64,000 bases of DNA. It comes from an uncultured Collinsella sp. Lineage in GTDB: Bacteria; Actinomycetota; Coriobacteriia; Coriobacteriales; Coriobacteriaceae. Below, piece after piece: positions 23,962 to 33,376 of the stretch. How positions within the stretch are numbered: position 1 is the stretch's first letter; every line of letters starts with the position of its first letter. The notes beneath the pieces were generated by a model, which did not search any database, was not told where the DNA came from, and saw only the letters and a program-made list of their open reading frames with translations. Made by a program: the position numbers and the translations under genes. The stretch spans positions 29,802-93,801 of the forward strand of contig CAAETU010000063.1 of the NCBI GenBank assembly GCA_900759045.1, read 5' to 3'.

Positions 23962-26412
23962 ATGGAATCGTTGTACCGAAAGTATCGCCCGCTCACCTTT
24001 GACTCCGTGGTGGGCCAGCAGCATATCGTCTCGACGCTCGAGCACGCCATCACCGAGGGGCGCCTGTCCCACGCGTACCTGTTCTGCGGACCGCGCGGCA
24101 CGGGCAAGACCACCATGGCGCGCATTCTGGCCAAGGCGCTGCTGTGCCGCAATGCCGAGGCGGCGCGCGCCGAGGGTGCAAGCGGCTGCATGCCCGACGG
24201 TACTTGCGAGGAGTGCGAGCTCATTGCCGAGGGTAACCACCCCGATGTCTACGAGCTCGATGCCGCCTCCCGCACGGGCGTGGACAATGTGCGCGAGGAG
24301 ATCATCAACTCCGTCAACTTTGCCCCGGTGCGCGGCAAGTACAAGATCTATATCATCGACGAGGTCCACATGCTCACGACGGCGGCGTTCAACGCGCTGC
24401 TCAAGACGCTCGAGGAGCCGCCGGCGCACGTGATCTTTGTGCTGTGCACCACCGACCCGCAAAAGATTCTGGAGACCATCCTCTCGCGCTGCCAGCGCTT
24501 CGATTTCCACCGTATCGGCAACGAGGATATCGAGCATCGCCTGGCATACGTGTGCGAGCAGGAGGGCTTCGATTACGACGACGAGGCGCTGGCTATCGTG
24601 GCGCGCCATGCAAAGGGCGGCATGCGCGACGCGTTGTCCACGCTGGAGCAGCTGAGCGTCTTTGGCAACGGTTCTGTGCATGCGGACGACGCCCGCTCGC
24701 TTTTAGGCGAGGTTTCGGACCAGATTCTGGGCGAGTTTTCCCGCGCCATTGCCGATCGCGATGTTGCCGAGCTGTATGGGCTTATTCGCGCGCAGGTCGA
24801 GGAAGGTAACGATCTGCTGGAACTGACGCGCGACCTGGTGGCGCACGTGCGCGACGTGTATGTTGCCTGCGTTGCCGGTGCCCGTGCCGAGTTGTTTGAG
24901 GGCGGCTCCGAGCAGGCCGAGGCGCTTGCTGCCGAGGCCGCTGCCTTTGGCGAGCATCCTGCCGACCGCCTGGCTCGTGTGCTGACAGTGCTCGACGATG
25001 CCGCACTGGAGATGAGGGGCGCGAGCGACGTGCGCCTGGTGCTCGAGATTGCCTGCACGCGTCTGGCTCGTCCCGAGGCTGATTTAACGATTGAGGCATT
25101 GGCCGAGCGCGTGGCACGCCTGGAGGCCATGGTTGCCAACGCCGCCGTGCCGGCGAGCGTGGCTGCTGCTCAGGCCGCCGCGCCTGCAGCATCCGTACCC
25201 GCTGCTGCCCAACAGCCGACGCTCATTTCGGGCGCCCGCGCTGCCGCCCCGGCGGCATCCGCTGCCCCCGCTGTTACGTCCGCGCGCCAGGGCGGTATGC
25301 CTTGGGACCGTGGTGCTGCCGCTCCGACGGCTCAGCCTGCGCCCCGTTCTGCGTCCGTGTCAGCTTCCAAGCCTGCAGCGCCTGCACCTCAGCCTGCGCC
25401 GGCTCCGACGCCTCAGCCCGTTGCGGCCCCCGCGCCTGCCACCGCTCCGGCACCTAAGCCCCAGTCCAACAACGCCGCCCAGGTTGCCGCCGCCGGTGCC
25501 GCCGAGACGCCCGCGGTCGAGGATGCCGGAGAGCTGCAGCGCAAATGGGCCGAGGTTGTCGAGCGTGTCAAGGCGCGTCAGGCTTCCTACGCAGGGCTTT
25601 TGCTCAACGCCCGCGCCACGGCCGACGACGGCTCCAAGCTCACGGTCTCGTTCCCCGCGGGTTCGACTTTTGCCATTAAGATGCTCGGTCGCGCCGATAC
25701 GCAGTCGGTGGTCCTGCCGACGGTCTGCGCGGTCTTCGGTCGTCGTACCGTCGACTATGTCCTGGATGGGGGTGGCACGCCGGCTCCTCAACATGAGGAG
25801 CATTCTCCATCTGCACGGGCTGCGGCATCTGCGGGCCCGCAACCCGTGTCCTCGGCGGCCCCTGTATCCTCGAGCGCCAGCGCGCCGCAGCAGCAAGCGG
25901 CGCCGGTAGCGGCATCGACCCCGTCGGCGCCTAAGCCCGCAGCGCCCAAACCGGCTGCTCCGACACCCGCGCCCAGGTCATCTGACCTGGGCAAAGCCCC
26001 CTGGCTACGCTCCGACAACCCCGCCGGCGCTCCTGCCACGGGTAAGCTCCCGACCGAGCCCGCGCCCCGAGCGCCCGAGCGCGCGTCCGCTCTCAAGGCT
26101 CAGCCTGTCGCGCCGTGGGAATCCGAGCAGGTGCCCTACGACGACGCTATGGTCGGCGGCTTTGCCGGCGATGCGAGCGGGGACGATCTGCCTCCGTTCG
26201 ACGTGCCGGGTGCGGCGTCCGCGCCCAAGTCCGCTGCAACTGCCCCCAAAGAGGAGGGCGCTCCTGCAGCTCCCTGGGAGTCCAACCCCGGTGCGGGCAG
26301 CCCCTTCGGCCATCAGGGTGCAGCCCCGAGCATCCCGCAGACCGAGGACGAGGCCAAAGCCCTCATCCGCAGCGTCTTCGGCCAGTCCACCATCTTCAAG
26401 CCGGTGGAGTAG
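23962..26412 (+). CDS. dnaX: DNA polymerase III subunits gamma/tau
   Basis: 816 residues from ATG 23962 (GGGGAG upstream; the open frame extends further 5' but without an RBS). ESLYRKYRPLTFDSVVGQQHI and Walker A GPRGTGKTT open the AAA+ domain; zinc cysteines lie in CMPDGTCEEC; Walker B is IIDEVHML; SRC motif LSRCQRF. Domain III ends near 370. The remaining ~440 residues are a long Ala/Pro-rich linker with a conserved island (LQRKWAEVVERVKARQASYAGLLLNARA-type) and short MPWDRG/APWLRS/APWESE repeats. It loads the sliding clamp and holds the polymerase cores. ybaB and recR follow downstream, the conserved bacterial order. Confidence 0.97.
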   Translation: MESLYRKYRPLTFDSVVGQQHIVSTLEHAITEGRLSHAYLFCGPRGTGKTTMARILAKALLCRNAEAARAEGASGCMPDGTCEECELIAEGNHPDVYELDAASRTGVDNVREEIINSVNFAPVRGKYKIYIIDEVHMLTTAAFNALLKTLEEPPAHVIFVLCTTDPQKILETILSRCQRFDFHRIGNEDIEHRLAYVCEQEGFDYDDEALAIVARHAKGGMRDALSTLEQLSVFGNGSVHADDARSLLGEVSDQILGEFSRAIADRDVAELYGLIRAQVEEGNDLLELTRDLVAHVRDVYVACVAGARAELFEGGSEQAEALAAEAAAFGEHPADRLARVLTVLDDAALEMRGASDVRLVLEIACTRLARPEADLTIEALAERVARLEAMVANAAVPASVAAAQAAAPAASVPAAAQQPTLISGARAAAPAASAAPAVTSARQGGMPWDRGAAAPTAQPAPRSASVSASKPAAPAPQPAPAPTPQPVAAPAPATAPAPKPQSNNAAQVAAAGAAETPAVEDAGELQRKWAEVVERVKARQASYAGLLLNARATADDGSKLTVSFPAGSTFAIKMLGRADTQSVVLPTVCAVFGRRTVDYVLDGGGTPAPQHEEHSPSARAAASAGPQPVSSAAPVSSSASAPQQQAAPVAASTPSAPKPAAPKPAAPTPAPRSSDLGKAPWLRSDNPAGAPATGKLPTEPAPRAPERASALKAQPVAPWESEQVPYDDAMVGGFAGDASGDDLPPFDVPGAASAPKSAATAPKEEGAPAAPWESNPGAGSPFGHQGAAPSIPQTEDEAKALIRSVFGQSTIFKPVE

Positions 26413-26433
26413 CTGTACGGGCGGGTATACTGC

Positions 26434-26907
26434 TCAAGAAGAGATCTCTTTGTCCGGGCGCATCTGTATTTCGGACATGTGTAGTGTGGTGCCGCGTATA
26501 TCGCATTCGAGCAGACAGGTGCGTGACGGTCGCCCTAGGATGCTGAGGTCGATACGATACGTCGCATGGCTGTCCGTGTACTCGACTTGCTCGGCGTTGA
26601 GGGTTGCTCCGATTGTCAAGAAAGCGCCTGGTTCGGCATCGACAATCTTGGAGTCCTTTATCTTGACCTTGAACTCTTGGTAGAGGGACGGGCTGTTGTA
26701 GTAAATGGTTCGAGTTCCGTCGGTGCACTCATCGGTCGCTTCCCATTTGACGACGGGCTGGTCCGAGCTGGCTATCAGCAGTTCTGCTCCAAAGGCTATA
26801 GCATGGGTGATGATAACCAGCAATGCCCAGCCGACAAAGAGATAGAGAACCACATATGCAACGGGGTGTTTTGAGCGGATGTTTTGGAGCACGTCGGGGG
26901 CATTCAT
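26434..26907 (-). CDS. Small single-pass membrane protein of unknown function
   Basis: 157 residues, ATG 26907 with GGAGGTG upstream. One membrane helix (about 18-40, YVVLYLFVGWALLVIITHAIAFG) is followed by an extracytoplasmic beta-rich domain with two Cys pairs (ECTDG, CLLEC). No family is recognised. It interrupts the dnaX-ybaB-recR group on the opposite strand and is AT-richer than its neighbours, suggesting later insertion. Confidence 0.65.
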   Translation of the reverse strand: MNAPDVLQNIRSKHPVAYVVLYLFVGWALLVIITHAIAFGAELLIASSDQPVVKWEATDECTDGTRTIYYNSPSLYQEFKVKIKDSKIVDAEPGAFLTIGATLNAEQVEYTDSHATYRIDLSILGRPSRTCLLECDIRGTTLHMSEIQMRPDKEISS

Positions 26908-27247
26908 GGGGCACCTCCAAATTGCTATTTATGGCAATCAAATTATACCCCGCCGTCATGCGTACCGCCTCGAGTAGTGGCTCGGCATTTAGCCATTTAG
27001 TGGTACGCATTAAATGTCGGATTCCGGCTCTACAAGATTTAGCTTTCAATATTATGCAGATGCGAATTATTCAACTTTGCATAATCTATGGGTGCGGCTT
27101 GCACTCCAGGACATGTATATCGACTGAGGTAGTGTGTCCGCCCCGCTCGCTGGCCCCGCGCCGTGGTACGATTTTTGAGTTTGAAAGTCCCGCCGTGCTC
27201 CGGCTGCCCTTGCAGCTTGTCGCGCGGCCGCACGTAAAGGAGCCATT
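26908..27247. other. 340-bp intergenic region with a long-loop inverted repeat
   Basis: No gene is seen. The 9-bp inverted repeat ATGCGTACC / GGTACGCAT (about 26957 and 27002) encloses ~36 bases. The DNA is AT-rich and should carry the divergent promoters for the 26907 gene and ybaB. I looked for an SRP RNA, often near dnaX, and found no matching core. Confidence 0.4.
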
Positions 27248-27568
27248 ATGGCCGGTATGAATATGCAGCAGATGATGAAGCAGGCTCGCAAGATGCAGGA
27301 GCAGCTTGCCGCCGCGCAGGAGAATCTCAAGTCCCAGACCGTCGACGCCTCTGCCGGCGGCGGCATGGTCAAGGTGACCGTTAACGGCGAGATGGAGCTC
27401 GTCAACCTCACCATCGATCCCGATGCGCTCGATCCCGAGGACGTCGATATGCTGCAGGATATGATCATGGCTGCCGTCAACGAGGCCGTCCGCGGCGTCA
27501 ACGAGCTCGCCAACAAGCAGATGGGCGCCATCACCGGCGGCCTCAACATCCCGGGCATGCCGTTCTAA
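27248..27568 (+). CDS. ybaB: YbaB/EbfC nucleoid-associated protein
   Basis: 106 residues. Met-rich coiled N-terminus (MNMQQMMKQARKMQEQLAAAQENL), then GGGMVKVTVNGEMELVNLTIDPDAL and a C-terminal helix ending GGLNIPGMPF, all typical. It forms homodimers that bind DNA. It lies between dnaX and recR; 13 bases separate it from recR, so they are co-transcribed. Confidence 0.96.
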   Translation: MAGMNMQQMMKQARKMQEQLAAAQENLKSQTVDASAGGGMVKVTVNGEMELVNLTIDPDALDPEDVDMLQDMIMAAVNEAVRGVNELANKQMGAITGGLNIPGMPF

Positions 27569-27581
27569 GACACGCATATAT

Positions 27582-28178
27582 ATGAGTGCCAACCACAGTC
27601 TGCAAAAACTGCTCGATGAGCTGGGCCGTCTGCCGGGCATTGGTCCCAAGTCGGCCCAGCGCATCGCCTATTACCTGTTGGAGGCCGACGCCGAGGAGGC
27701 GCGCCGCCTGGCCGAGGCCATCCTGGAGGTCAAGCAGGAGGTCCACTTTTGCAGCCGCTGCTTTAACTACGCCACGGCCGACGAGTGCTCCATCTGCCAG
27801 GACCCGATGCGCGATACCACTCGCATTTGCGTGGTGGGCGAGCCGCGCGATGTCCAGGCGATCGAGCGCACGGGCAGCTACCACGGCCTCTACCACGTAT
27901 TGGGCGGCGTGATCAGTCCCATGGACAAGATTGGCCCCGAGCAGCTGCACATTCGAGAGCTGCTGGCACGCTTGGGCCACGAGGACATCCACGAGGTCAT
28001 CATCGCCACCAACCCCAATATTGAGGGCGAGACCACGGCGAGCTATCTGGCCCGTACCATCAAGCCGTTGGGCGTCGAGGTGTCGCGTCTGGCAAGCGGC
28101 CTTCCCGTGGGCGGCGACTTGGAGTATGCCGACGAGCTTACGCTTGGCCGCGCCATCGAGGCCCGTCGCGCGATTTAG
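27582..28178 (+). CDS. recR: Recombination protein RecR
   Basis: 198 residues, full family length. Helix-hairpin-helix LPGIGPKSAQRIAYYL, the four-Cys zinc finger CSRCFNYATADECSIC, and the Toprim domain (CVVGEPRDVQAIERTG through ATNPNIEGETTASYL) are all present. With RecO and RecF it loads RecA at gaps. Confidence 0.97.
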   Translation: MSANHSLQKLLDELGRLPGIGPKSAQRIAYYLLEADAEEARRLAEAILEVKQEVHFCSRCFNYATADECSICQDPMRDTTRICVVGEPRDVQAIERTGSYHGLYHVLGGVISPMDKIGPEQLHIRELLARLGHEDIHEVIIATNPNIEGETTASYLARTIKPLGVEVSRLASGLPVGGDLEYADELTLGRAIEARRAI

Positions 28179-28383
28179 GTGGCGAGCCTGCTCCTGCCGT
28201 ATGTTTTCCTCGCGACGCACGGGGTAGTCATAATTTCCCCGTGCGACTGTGAGTTTGTTGTGCAACAAAGATGCTTCGTATCCGCTTATCGCATGGATGC
28301 TTCCGCTCGCATCCTTAATTTGCCCATTCGTTGCGCAACCTTTTGGGTTCGCTGATACACTCAAATATGGATTTGAATGAATG

Positions 28384-28408
28384 CGCCGCTTCTGAGCGGC
28401 GTGTTTTT
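28384..28408 (+). terminator. Terminator-like hairpin just upstream of the second kinase/FHA module
   Basis: Perfect 7-bp stem CGCCGCT / AGCGGCG with loop TCTG, followed by TGTTTTT. It lies 16 bases before the start codon at 28424. It may stop recR transcripts or attenuate the module. Confidence 0.7.
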
Positions 28409-28423
28409 CTTGGAGGAGAACGC

Positions 28424-29329
28424 ATGCGGCCCGGTGGCACTCAGACAAAGCGCGGCGCCGCGGTGCGCATGCGACGCCGACTGGGCTTGGCGCCGCGGGC
28501 GTACGCACTGCTATCGTGCTCGCTGGTGCTGGTCATAGCTGGCGTTTCTGCCTATGGCATGACCGTGCCGTCCATGATGCAGGCGCATGCCGCACGCGAA
28601 CCGCGTGTGGGGCATGAGGTCAAAAGTGATCTGGGTACCACGACTGGATATGCTTGGGCAAGTGTGGTCGCGCATATTGTGTTTGGCACCGACGGTGCGG
28701 ACGGCGCCGAGGCCCCGGACAACGAAGTCACGCTTGCCAATGGCAAAACCATCGTGCTCACCAACACCAAGATCATCGATCGGTTGTCCAACAATAGCGT
28801 GGCGGCAACGGTGAATAAGGTCGAGCAGCAAAAGGAGCAGGACGCCCAGCAGTCCGGAAAGCCCGGTAGCTCGGATACTTCTGGCTCCGGCTCGGATTCA
28901 TCGAGTTCGGGCGGCGGCTCTGGGTCGGGTTCCTCTACCGGAGGGTCTGGAAACGGCGGCCCGACGGGCGGCAACACTGACAACGATGCAAACTCCGGTG
29001 GCCTTTCCGCTGCTGAGGAAGAGAGCATTCACAGTTGGCTTGTGACCAAGTACAACATGCTCGACGGCTATGTTTCTCGTGCCAATGACGTGGTTTCGAC
29101 CTATAACTCTACGGGAGATCCCAGACCGTGCGACAGCCTGGCGAATGACATGTTTGCCATCCGTGCCGAGTTCGGTCGACAAAGGTTCTCGACCGAATCT
29201 AAGTGGTATCAGCAGTATGCCAATCTGTGGGGCTGTTATACCAACCTATGTCAATGGGTCGGCCATTACGGCGATGATGACGTCGCGCTCGGTAACTTCA
29301 ACAATAACGTGGCGGCGCTTGCCCTATGA
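28424..29329 (+). CDS. Membrane-anchored Ser/Gly-rich protein, first gene of kinase/FHA module 2
   Basis: 301 residues. ATG 28424 is chosen because TGGAGGAG lies about 8 bases upstream; the longer in-frame TTG start overlaps a hairpin. A basic N-terminus (RMRRRLGLAPR) precedes one membrane helix near 28-50, then an exported domain, a Ser/Gly-rich linker (about 150-190) and a C-terminal helical domain with paired Cys. No family is recognised. The stop overlaps the kinase start (ATGATG), so the two proteins are translationally coupled and probably act together, perhaps as exported sensor or substrate. Confidence 0.75.
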   Translation: MRPGGTQTKRGAAVRMRRRLGLAPRAYALLSCSLVLVIAGVSAYGMTVPSMMQAHAAREPRVGHEVKSDLGTTTGYAWASVVAHIVFGTDGADGAEAPDNEVTLANGKTIVLTNTKIIDRLSNNSVAATVNKVEQQKEQDAQQSGKPGSSDTSGSGSDSSSSGGGSGSGSSTGGSGNGGPTGGNTDNDANSGGLSAAEEESIHSWLVTKYNMLDGYVSRANDVVSTYNSTGDPRPCDSLANDMFAIRAEFGRQRFSTESKWYQQYANLWGCYTNLCQWVGHYGDDDVALGNFNNNVAALAL

Positions 29330-31170
29330 TGACCGATCTTGTATCCACCACACCACAATCACTCGGTCGCGATCCCATGGTCGGCCTGCGCCTGGCGCGT
29401 GTCGACGGGTTTGAGCCGGCCATTGCGCTCGGTCAGGACGAACTGCCTGCCTATCTGCGTCGTTTTACGATGCTGTTTGCCGACGATGCCACCATGCGCC
29501 GTGGCGGTATCGGCCGCGTGACGCGTGCCGTCAACGCCCAAGGCGAGGCCGTGGCGCTCAAGCAGCTCATCTTGCCGGCGCGCGATGAGTTCGACGACGA
29601 TGCCGCTCACGAGGCGCTGGTCGCCAAGTTCAAGGCAGCGTTTCGCGAGGAATACGAATGCCATCGTGCCCTTTCGGGCCTTAAGGGCTTTCCCCGCCTC
29701 TATGGCTGGGGCGAGGTCGACGGTGTGTCTGCAATTGTCATGGAATGGGTCGAGGGCGAGACGCTTGCCCGCTTGCGTTCGCGACTTGCCGTGGACGATG
29801 CCGGACGCCTGTCGCCGCTTGTGGCGGCGCGTCTGGGTCGCGACCTGTTCGATCTGCTCTGCCGTATGAGTCTGGTGGGCGAGGGCTTTGTCCATCGCGA
29901 TATCTCGCCCGCTAATATTATGGTGCGCACGGCGCGTCTACCGCTTGACCGGCAGCTTGCCGAGGGCACCTTTGACCTGTGCCTGATCGACTTTGGCTCG
30001 TCGCTGGCGCTTGAGCCTGCGTCGGCCGTGGCCGGTACCGGCGGCAAGGCGTCGTTTACGGAGCGCTATGCCACGCTGCGTCGCGCGACGGTGGCCTACG
30101 CTCCGCCCGAGATGCTCACCGACGATATTCCCGACCTGCGCGCTTTGCGTATGTCGCCGGCGATTGACGTATACGCCGCGGCAAGCACGGTTTACGAGCT
30201 CATTGCCGGCGTCGCGCCATACGAAGCCGCGCCGAGCACTTCGGGCACCTCGGGTTCGCGCAAAAAGACGCGTGACATCGCCAGCCCCTACCGTCTCAAG
30301 ATGGACACGCGGCCCGACTATCCCATTGGTGCCCATGCGCCCGGTTGCGATTTGACTCAGCTGCTTCGTCGTGAGCCCGATGTGGCGCTCGCCGCGGCCG
30401 AGCAGGCCCAGCAGCTGGGGCTTGAGCCGGATTCCGAGGAGCTACGCGATGCGCTGGCGTTTGTCGATGCCCAGCTGTTCGACGTGGTGATGGCCTGTCT
30501 GTCCAGCCACCAAAAAGATCGTCCCGAGCCGGCGGCGGTCGAGGCGGCGCTCTCGGCGTTTTGTGACCACTATGCGCAAAATGTCGGTCGTTCGCTCCGC
30601 GGCGAGCCGCTCACGCCGTGCCCCATGGATGCGTCTGGCCGCGCGGTTCGTCGCGCGCTGATGGTCGGCGCGACGGTCGTCTGTGGCGTGGTTTGGGCTG
30701 TGGTCGTGGTTTCGGCCGCGCTGCTGGCGTCGGGCGCCCGCGTGACGGCGACTTTGGGATCGCTCGTGTGGTCTGGGTCGCTACCGGGTATTATTGCCGC
30801 ACTGGCGTTGGCACTGCCAGGCATAGCCGGCGTTGTCACGGGGGCATTTGCGCGCAATCGGCGCTCGGGGTTCCTGCAGGGTGTGCTTGCGCTTTCTGCC
30901 TGCGAGGTTCCGGTGTTGGTTGTGGCTGCATGTAGCGTATTTTCCCAACGCGCCGTGATGGGCGGCCTTGTTGCCGCTCTGGTTGCAACCTATACGCTTA
31001 CGTGGTTTTTGCTTGCGATGGGCTTTGCCTTTGAACTTCCCGTTTCGGCACCGCGACGCACAAAAGCCCAGATGGCGACTCCGCTTGCCGGTGGAGCCGC
31101 AGCTGCCCGTACTTTTGGCGGACCTGTCGAAGTATCGTCCGATTCTATTTCTACGACCAAGGAGGCCTAG
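29326..31170 (+). CDS. Ser/Thr protein kinase-like protein with C-terminal membrane helices
   Basis: 614 residues. Kinase domain about 35-410: a weak glycine loop (MRRGGIGRVTRAV), VALKQL lysine, HRDISPANIM near 190 and DFGSS near 222, APPE-type YAPPEML, and an extended C-lobe insert rich in Pro/Ser. Four hydrophobic segments follow (about 440-580), then a short tail. HRD and DFG are intact, so catalysis is plausible, although the glycine loop is degenerate. It is coupled by 4-base overlap to the gene before and followed 4 bases later by the FHA gene: a compact sensor-kinase-reader unit distinct from the pknB cluster. Confidence 0.85.
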   Translation: MMTDLVSTTPQSLGRDPMVGLRLARVDGFEPAIALGQDELPAYLRRFTMLFADDATMRRGGIGRVTRAVNAQGEAVALKQLILPARDEFDDDAAHEALVAKFKAAFREEYECHRALSGLKGFPRLYGWGEVDGVSAIVMEWVEGETLARLRSRLAVDDAGRLSPLVAARLGRDLFDLLCRMSLVGEGFVHRDISPANIMVRTARLPLDRQLAEGTFDLCLIDFGSSLALEPASAVAGTGGKASFTERYATLRRATVAYAPPEMLTDDIPDLRALRMSPAIDVYAAASTVYELIAGVAPYEAAPSTSGTSGSRKKTRDIASPYRLKMDTRPDYPIGAHAPGCDLTQLLRREPDVALAAAEQAQQLGLEPDSEELRDALAFVDAQLFDVVMACLSSHQKDRPEPAAVEAALSAFCDHYAQNVGRSLRGEPLTPCPMDASGRAVRRALMVGATVVCGVVWAVVVVSAALLASGARVTATLGSLVWSGSLPGIIAALALALPGIAGVVTGAFARNRRSGFLQGVLALSACEVPVLVVAACSVFSQRAVMGGLVAALVATYTLTWFLLAMGFAFELPVSAPRRTKAQMATPLAGGAAAARTFGGPVEVSSDSISTTKEA

Positions 31171-31173
31171 GTC

Positions 31174-32112
31174 ATGGCATCTCAAGTTGAGCTCACCCCA
31201 TGCGGGGCCATGTTTGACATCTTTAAGCGCGCGGCGCATCTGAGCCATATCGAGCTGTGCGGCTTGGTGCTTTCGTCCCGTCCGCTCGCCGACGGCCGCA
31301 GCCCGCAGAGCCGAGCCGCCGATCGCTCTTGGGTTTCCCGCTTTATCGTTCGCGCGCCGGTCGGCACGCTTCAGCAGCGCTACTTTGCCGAATACGGTAC
31401 CTCGGCTGCGCGTATTATGTCGCAACTGGCCCTGCGCCAGCGAAATCCCATGGACTCCACGGCAGTGATCAATATGGTGTGCGGTCCTGCAGGTGAACCG
31501 ATGGTACGCGCGCTCGAAGAGTGCCACCAGGACACGAATCTCTATCGCAACGCGCTCGATCGCCTGTCCCAGGCGGCAGAACTCATGCCTGCCGAGCGCG
31601 CCGAGGCCGTGCTGGTGCTGTTTGTCGCCGTCGGCTGTTCGGCGGATGTGCGGTCCTCGGTGAACTATGCCATCGACTACGCGCACGCGACCTGTGGCGG
31701 AGGCACCTCCACGCCGCGCTCGCTTGGCATGTCGATGACCGCGGGCGAACGCGAACCCGCCCCGGCGCACCCCTTGGGCTTGCTGCGCGTGCAAAACAGT
31801 TTTGTCGTGAGCGCCCCGCGCTGGATTCAGCCGAGTGAGCAGGGTGTTGAGATTGGCGCGCTGGCCACTGGTGAGGGCGATATTACCGACGTCGGCGACG
31901 ATGTCTCGGCCCGCCATGCCCATATCTGGTGCGATGCTCAAAATATCTGGCACGTCGAGGACTTGTCGTCCACCAACGGAACCGTGGTGGTAAACGGGGC
32001 CACGCGCGTTTGCATTCAGGTCGAGCCCGGCCGTTCCGCCCAGCTCAATCCCGGCGACGAGCTCAAGCTCGGCGAATCCACTACCTACGCCATTCTCTTC
32101 GGTGCCCTCTAG
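31174..32112 (+). CDS. FHA-domain protein of kinase/FHA module 2
   Basis: 312 residues. The N-terminal ~210 residues are helical and unassigned (MFDIFKRAAHLSHIELCGLVLSS). The C-terminal FHA domain (about 215-305) has VSARHAHIWC, VEDLSSTNGTVVVNG and DELKLGEST, the phosphothreonine-binding loops. It starts 4 bases after the kinase stop and should read the kinase's phosphorylation output. The 3' half of this gene and its downstream repeat recur in diverged form at 38419-38965. Confidence 0.88.
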   Translation: MASQVELTPCGAMFDIFKRAAHLSHIELCGLVLSSRPLADGRSPQSRAADRSWVSRFIVRAPVGTLQQRYFAEYGTSAARIMSQLALRQRNPMDSTAVINMVCGPAGEPMVRALEECHQDTNLYRNALDRLSQAAELMPAERAEAVLVLFVAVGCSADVRSSVNYAIDYAHATCGGGTSTPRSLGMSMTAGEREPAPAHPLGLLRVQNSFVVSAPRWIQPSEQGVEIGALATGEGDITDVGDDVSARHAHIWCDAQNIWHVEDLSSTNGTVVVNGATRVCIQVEPGRSAQLNPGDELKLGESTTYAILFGAL

Positions 32113-32232
32113 CCGGCAGTTAGGGGCGTTCCTTTTCTGCCGGCACTTGGGGGCACTTCTCTGCGCGCCAGAGCCGGTCGCCTGGGGATGGAGAGGCCAT
32201 TTTGGCCCTTGGCGGTCAGTCGGGGCGAAACT
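32113..32232. repeat. Intergenic repeat after FHA gene, copy A (left border of island)
   Basis: It starts GCCGGCAGTTAGGGGCGTTCC and continues for ~120 bases, matching 38848-38965 with scattered differences. It belongs to the GGGGACGTTCC / CTGCCGGCA repeat family also found at 44563 and 50447. Confidence 0.8.
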
Positions 32233-32390
32233 AGAAGATCTTTCCGATTCGCGGCTGTTCATGCTTGTAGAGCATCTAAAACAATAGGATGTTATTCTGG
32301 AATATGCCGGGTGCGTGAACTTGCCTGTCTTAGCCTTAAAAAGGTATAGGGGAGTTTGGCTCAGGGGTTCCGTCTTGTTCTTCAGCGCAG

Positions 32391-33098
32391 TATTGTGGGA
32401 CAGATTTGCTGAGATTGGCGCCTTACACCGCAGAGCGCACGGAAGGCTCTCGATTTGTGTTCTGGCCCCAGAATACAGGGCCTGATACTTACCAACTGTG
32501 GCATGGATGTAACATCTGTAGAAATCAACCCTTTTGTTGTCGACCTTTGTAAGAAGAACACTGCCATCAACTCTTTGGATGACGAAACTAGGGTGCTTGA
32601 GGGGAGCCTTTACTCCCCTCCGTGAGATGACTCATGTTTTTCGCTTGTCGTTGTGAATCCTCCGTTACTGCCGATTCCGGATGAGATTCCTTATCCCTTC
32701 GTTGGGGATGGGGGACAATCGGGTCTGGATATAACACTTCATATTCTTAAGGGTGGCGATACGCATTTAGAGGAAAACACTAAATACTGCTAATAGGGGT
32801 GACGACGATGGCGTAGGGGCGACCCACGATGCTCGCATCAATACGTCGGCTACTTGGGGAATCAGGTCTAGATGCATGTATGATGATACTGTGCAGCTAT
32901 TCAATTAGTCCGCGTTCCGAATGGGTGCGGGGTATGGCGGCGACGTCGTATGCTTTTGCCCTGGCGCGATACTCAGGTATTTCTGAGGCGGTTGACGAAG
33001 TTTATACGCGCTATGCCGCGCAAGGCGTCCGGAAGTTTGCACATCTACATTACGGGCTTAGGTTTCTTCAAGCGAGCAGGCTGGTTGCGTTATTATGA
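32391..33098 (+). pseudogene. Decayed class I SAM-dependent methyltransferase (small-domain type)
   Basis: No intact frame, but the pieces line up. Around 32420 a one-base shift joins TDLLRLA-like sequence to LTPQSARKALDLCSGPRIQGL (motif I, 32446 on). Then VTSVEINPFVVDLCKKNTAINSL follows, an in-frame TGA at 32623 (probably from CGA), VVNPPLLPIPDEIPYPFVGDGG (NPP motif, about 32650), a stop at 32791, and a shifted C-terminal part 32829-33098 (LGESGLDACMMIL through HLHYGLRF). At least one nonsense codon and two shifts mark it as dead. I assign the family by motif I, the acidic motif II and NPP; the original substrate is unknown. Confidence 0.75.
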
Positions 33099-33186
33099 GC
33101 GATTTTTCTAGCCTAGGCGACAAAAGGCAAAGGATTTGGTGGGTGTAAAACGAGGTCGTTTGCGGGCGGACGCTCCAATCTATTGT

Positions 33187-33230
33187 GGCAATCGGGCGGT
33201 TGAAAAAGATATTTCAATCGCCCGATTGCC
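33187..33230. repeat. Strong 19-bp hairpin upstream of the ABC exporter
   Basis: The arms 33187-33205 and 33212-33230 (GGCAATCGGGCGGTTGAAA and complement with one wobble) have a 6-base loop. No T run follows on either side, so it is not a standard terminator. It lies about 150 bases before the exporter start. Confidence 0.7.
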
Positions 33231-33376
33231 AGATTCGTCGGAGGAGATGTCCGATTCCGACTCTCTTGTAGGAAGAGCTTGAGACCGTATTGGCCCAAGG
33301 CAATCTTAAAGCAGTCTCATTGGCAAATCTTCGCTCCTGTTGTGTTGAGGTGTAAGGTATCAGTGATTGATGTTTT

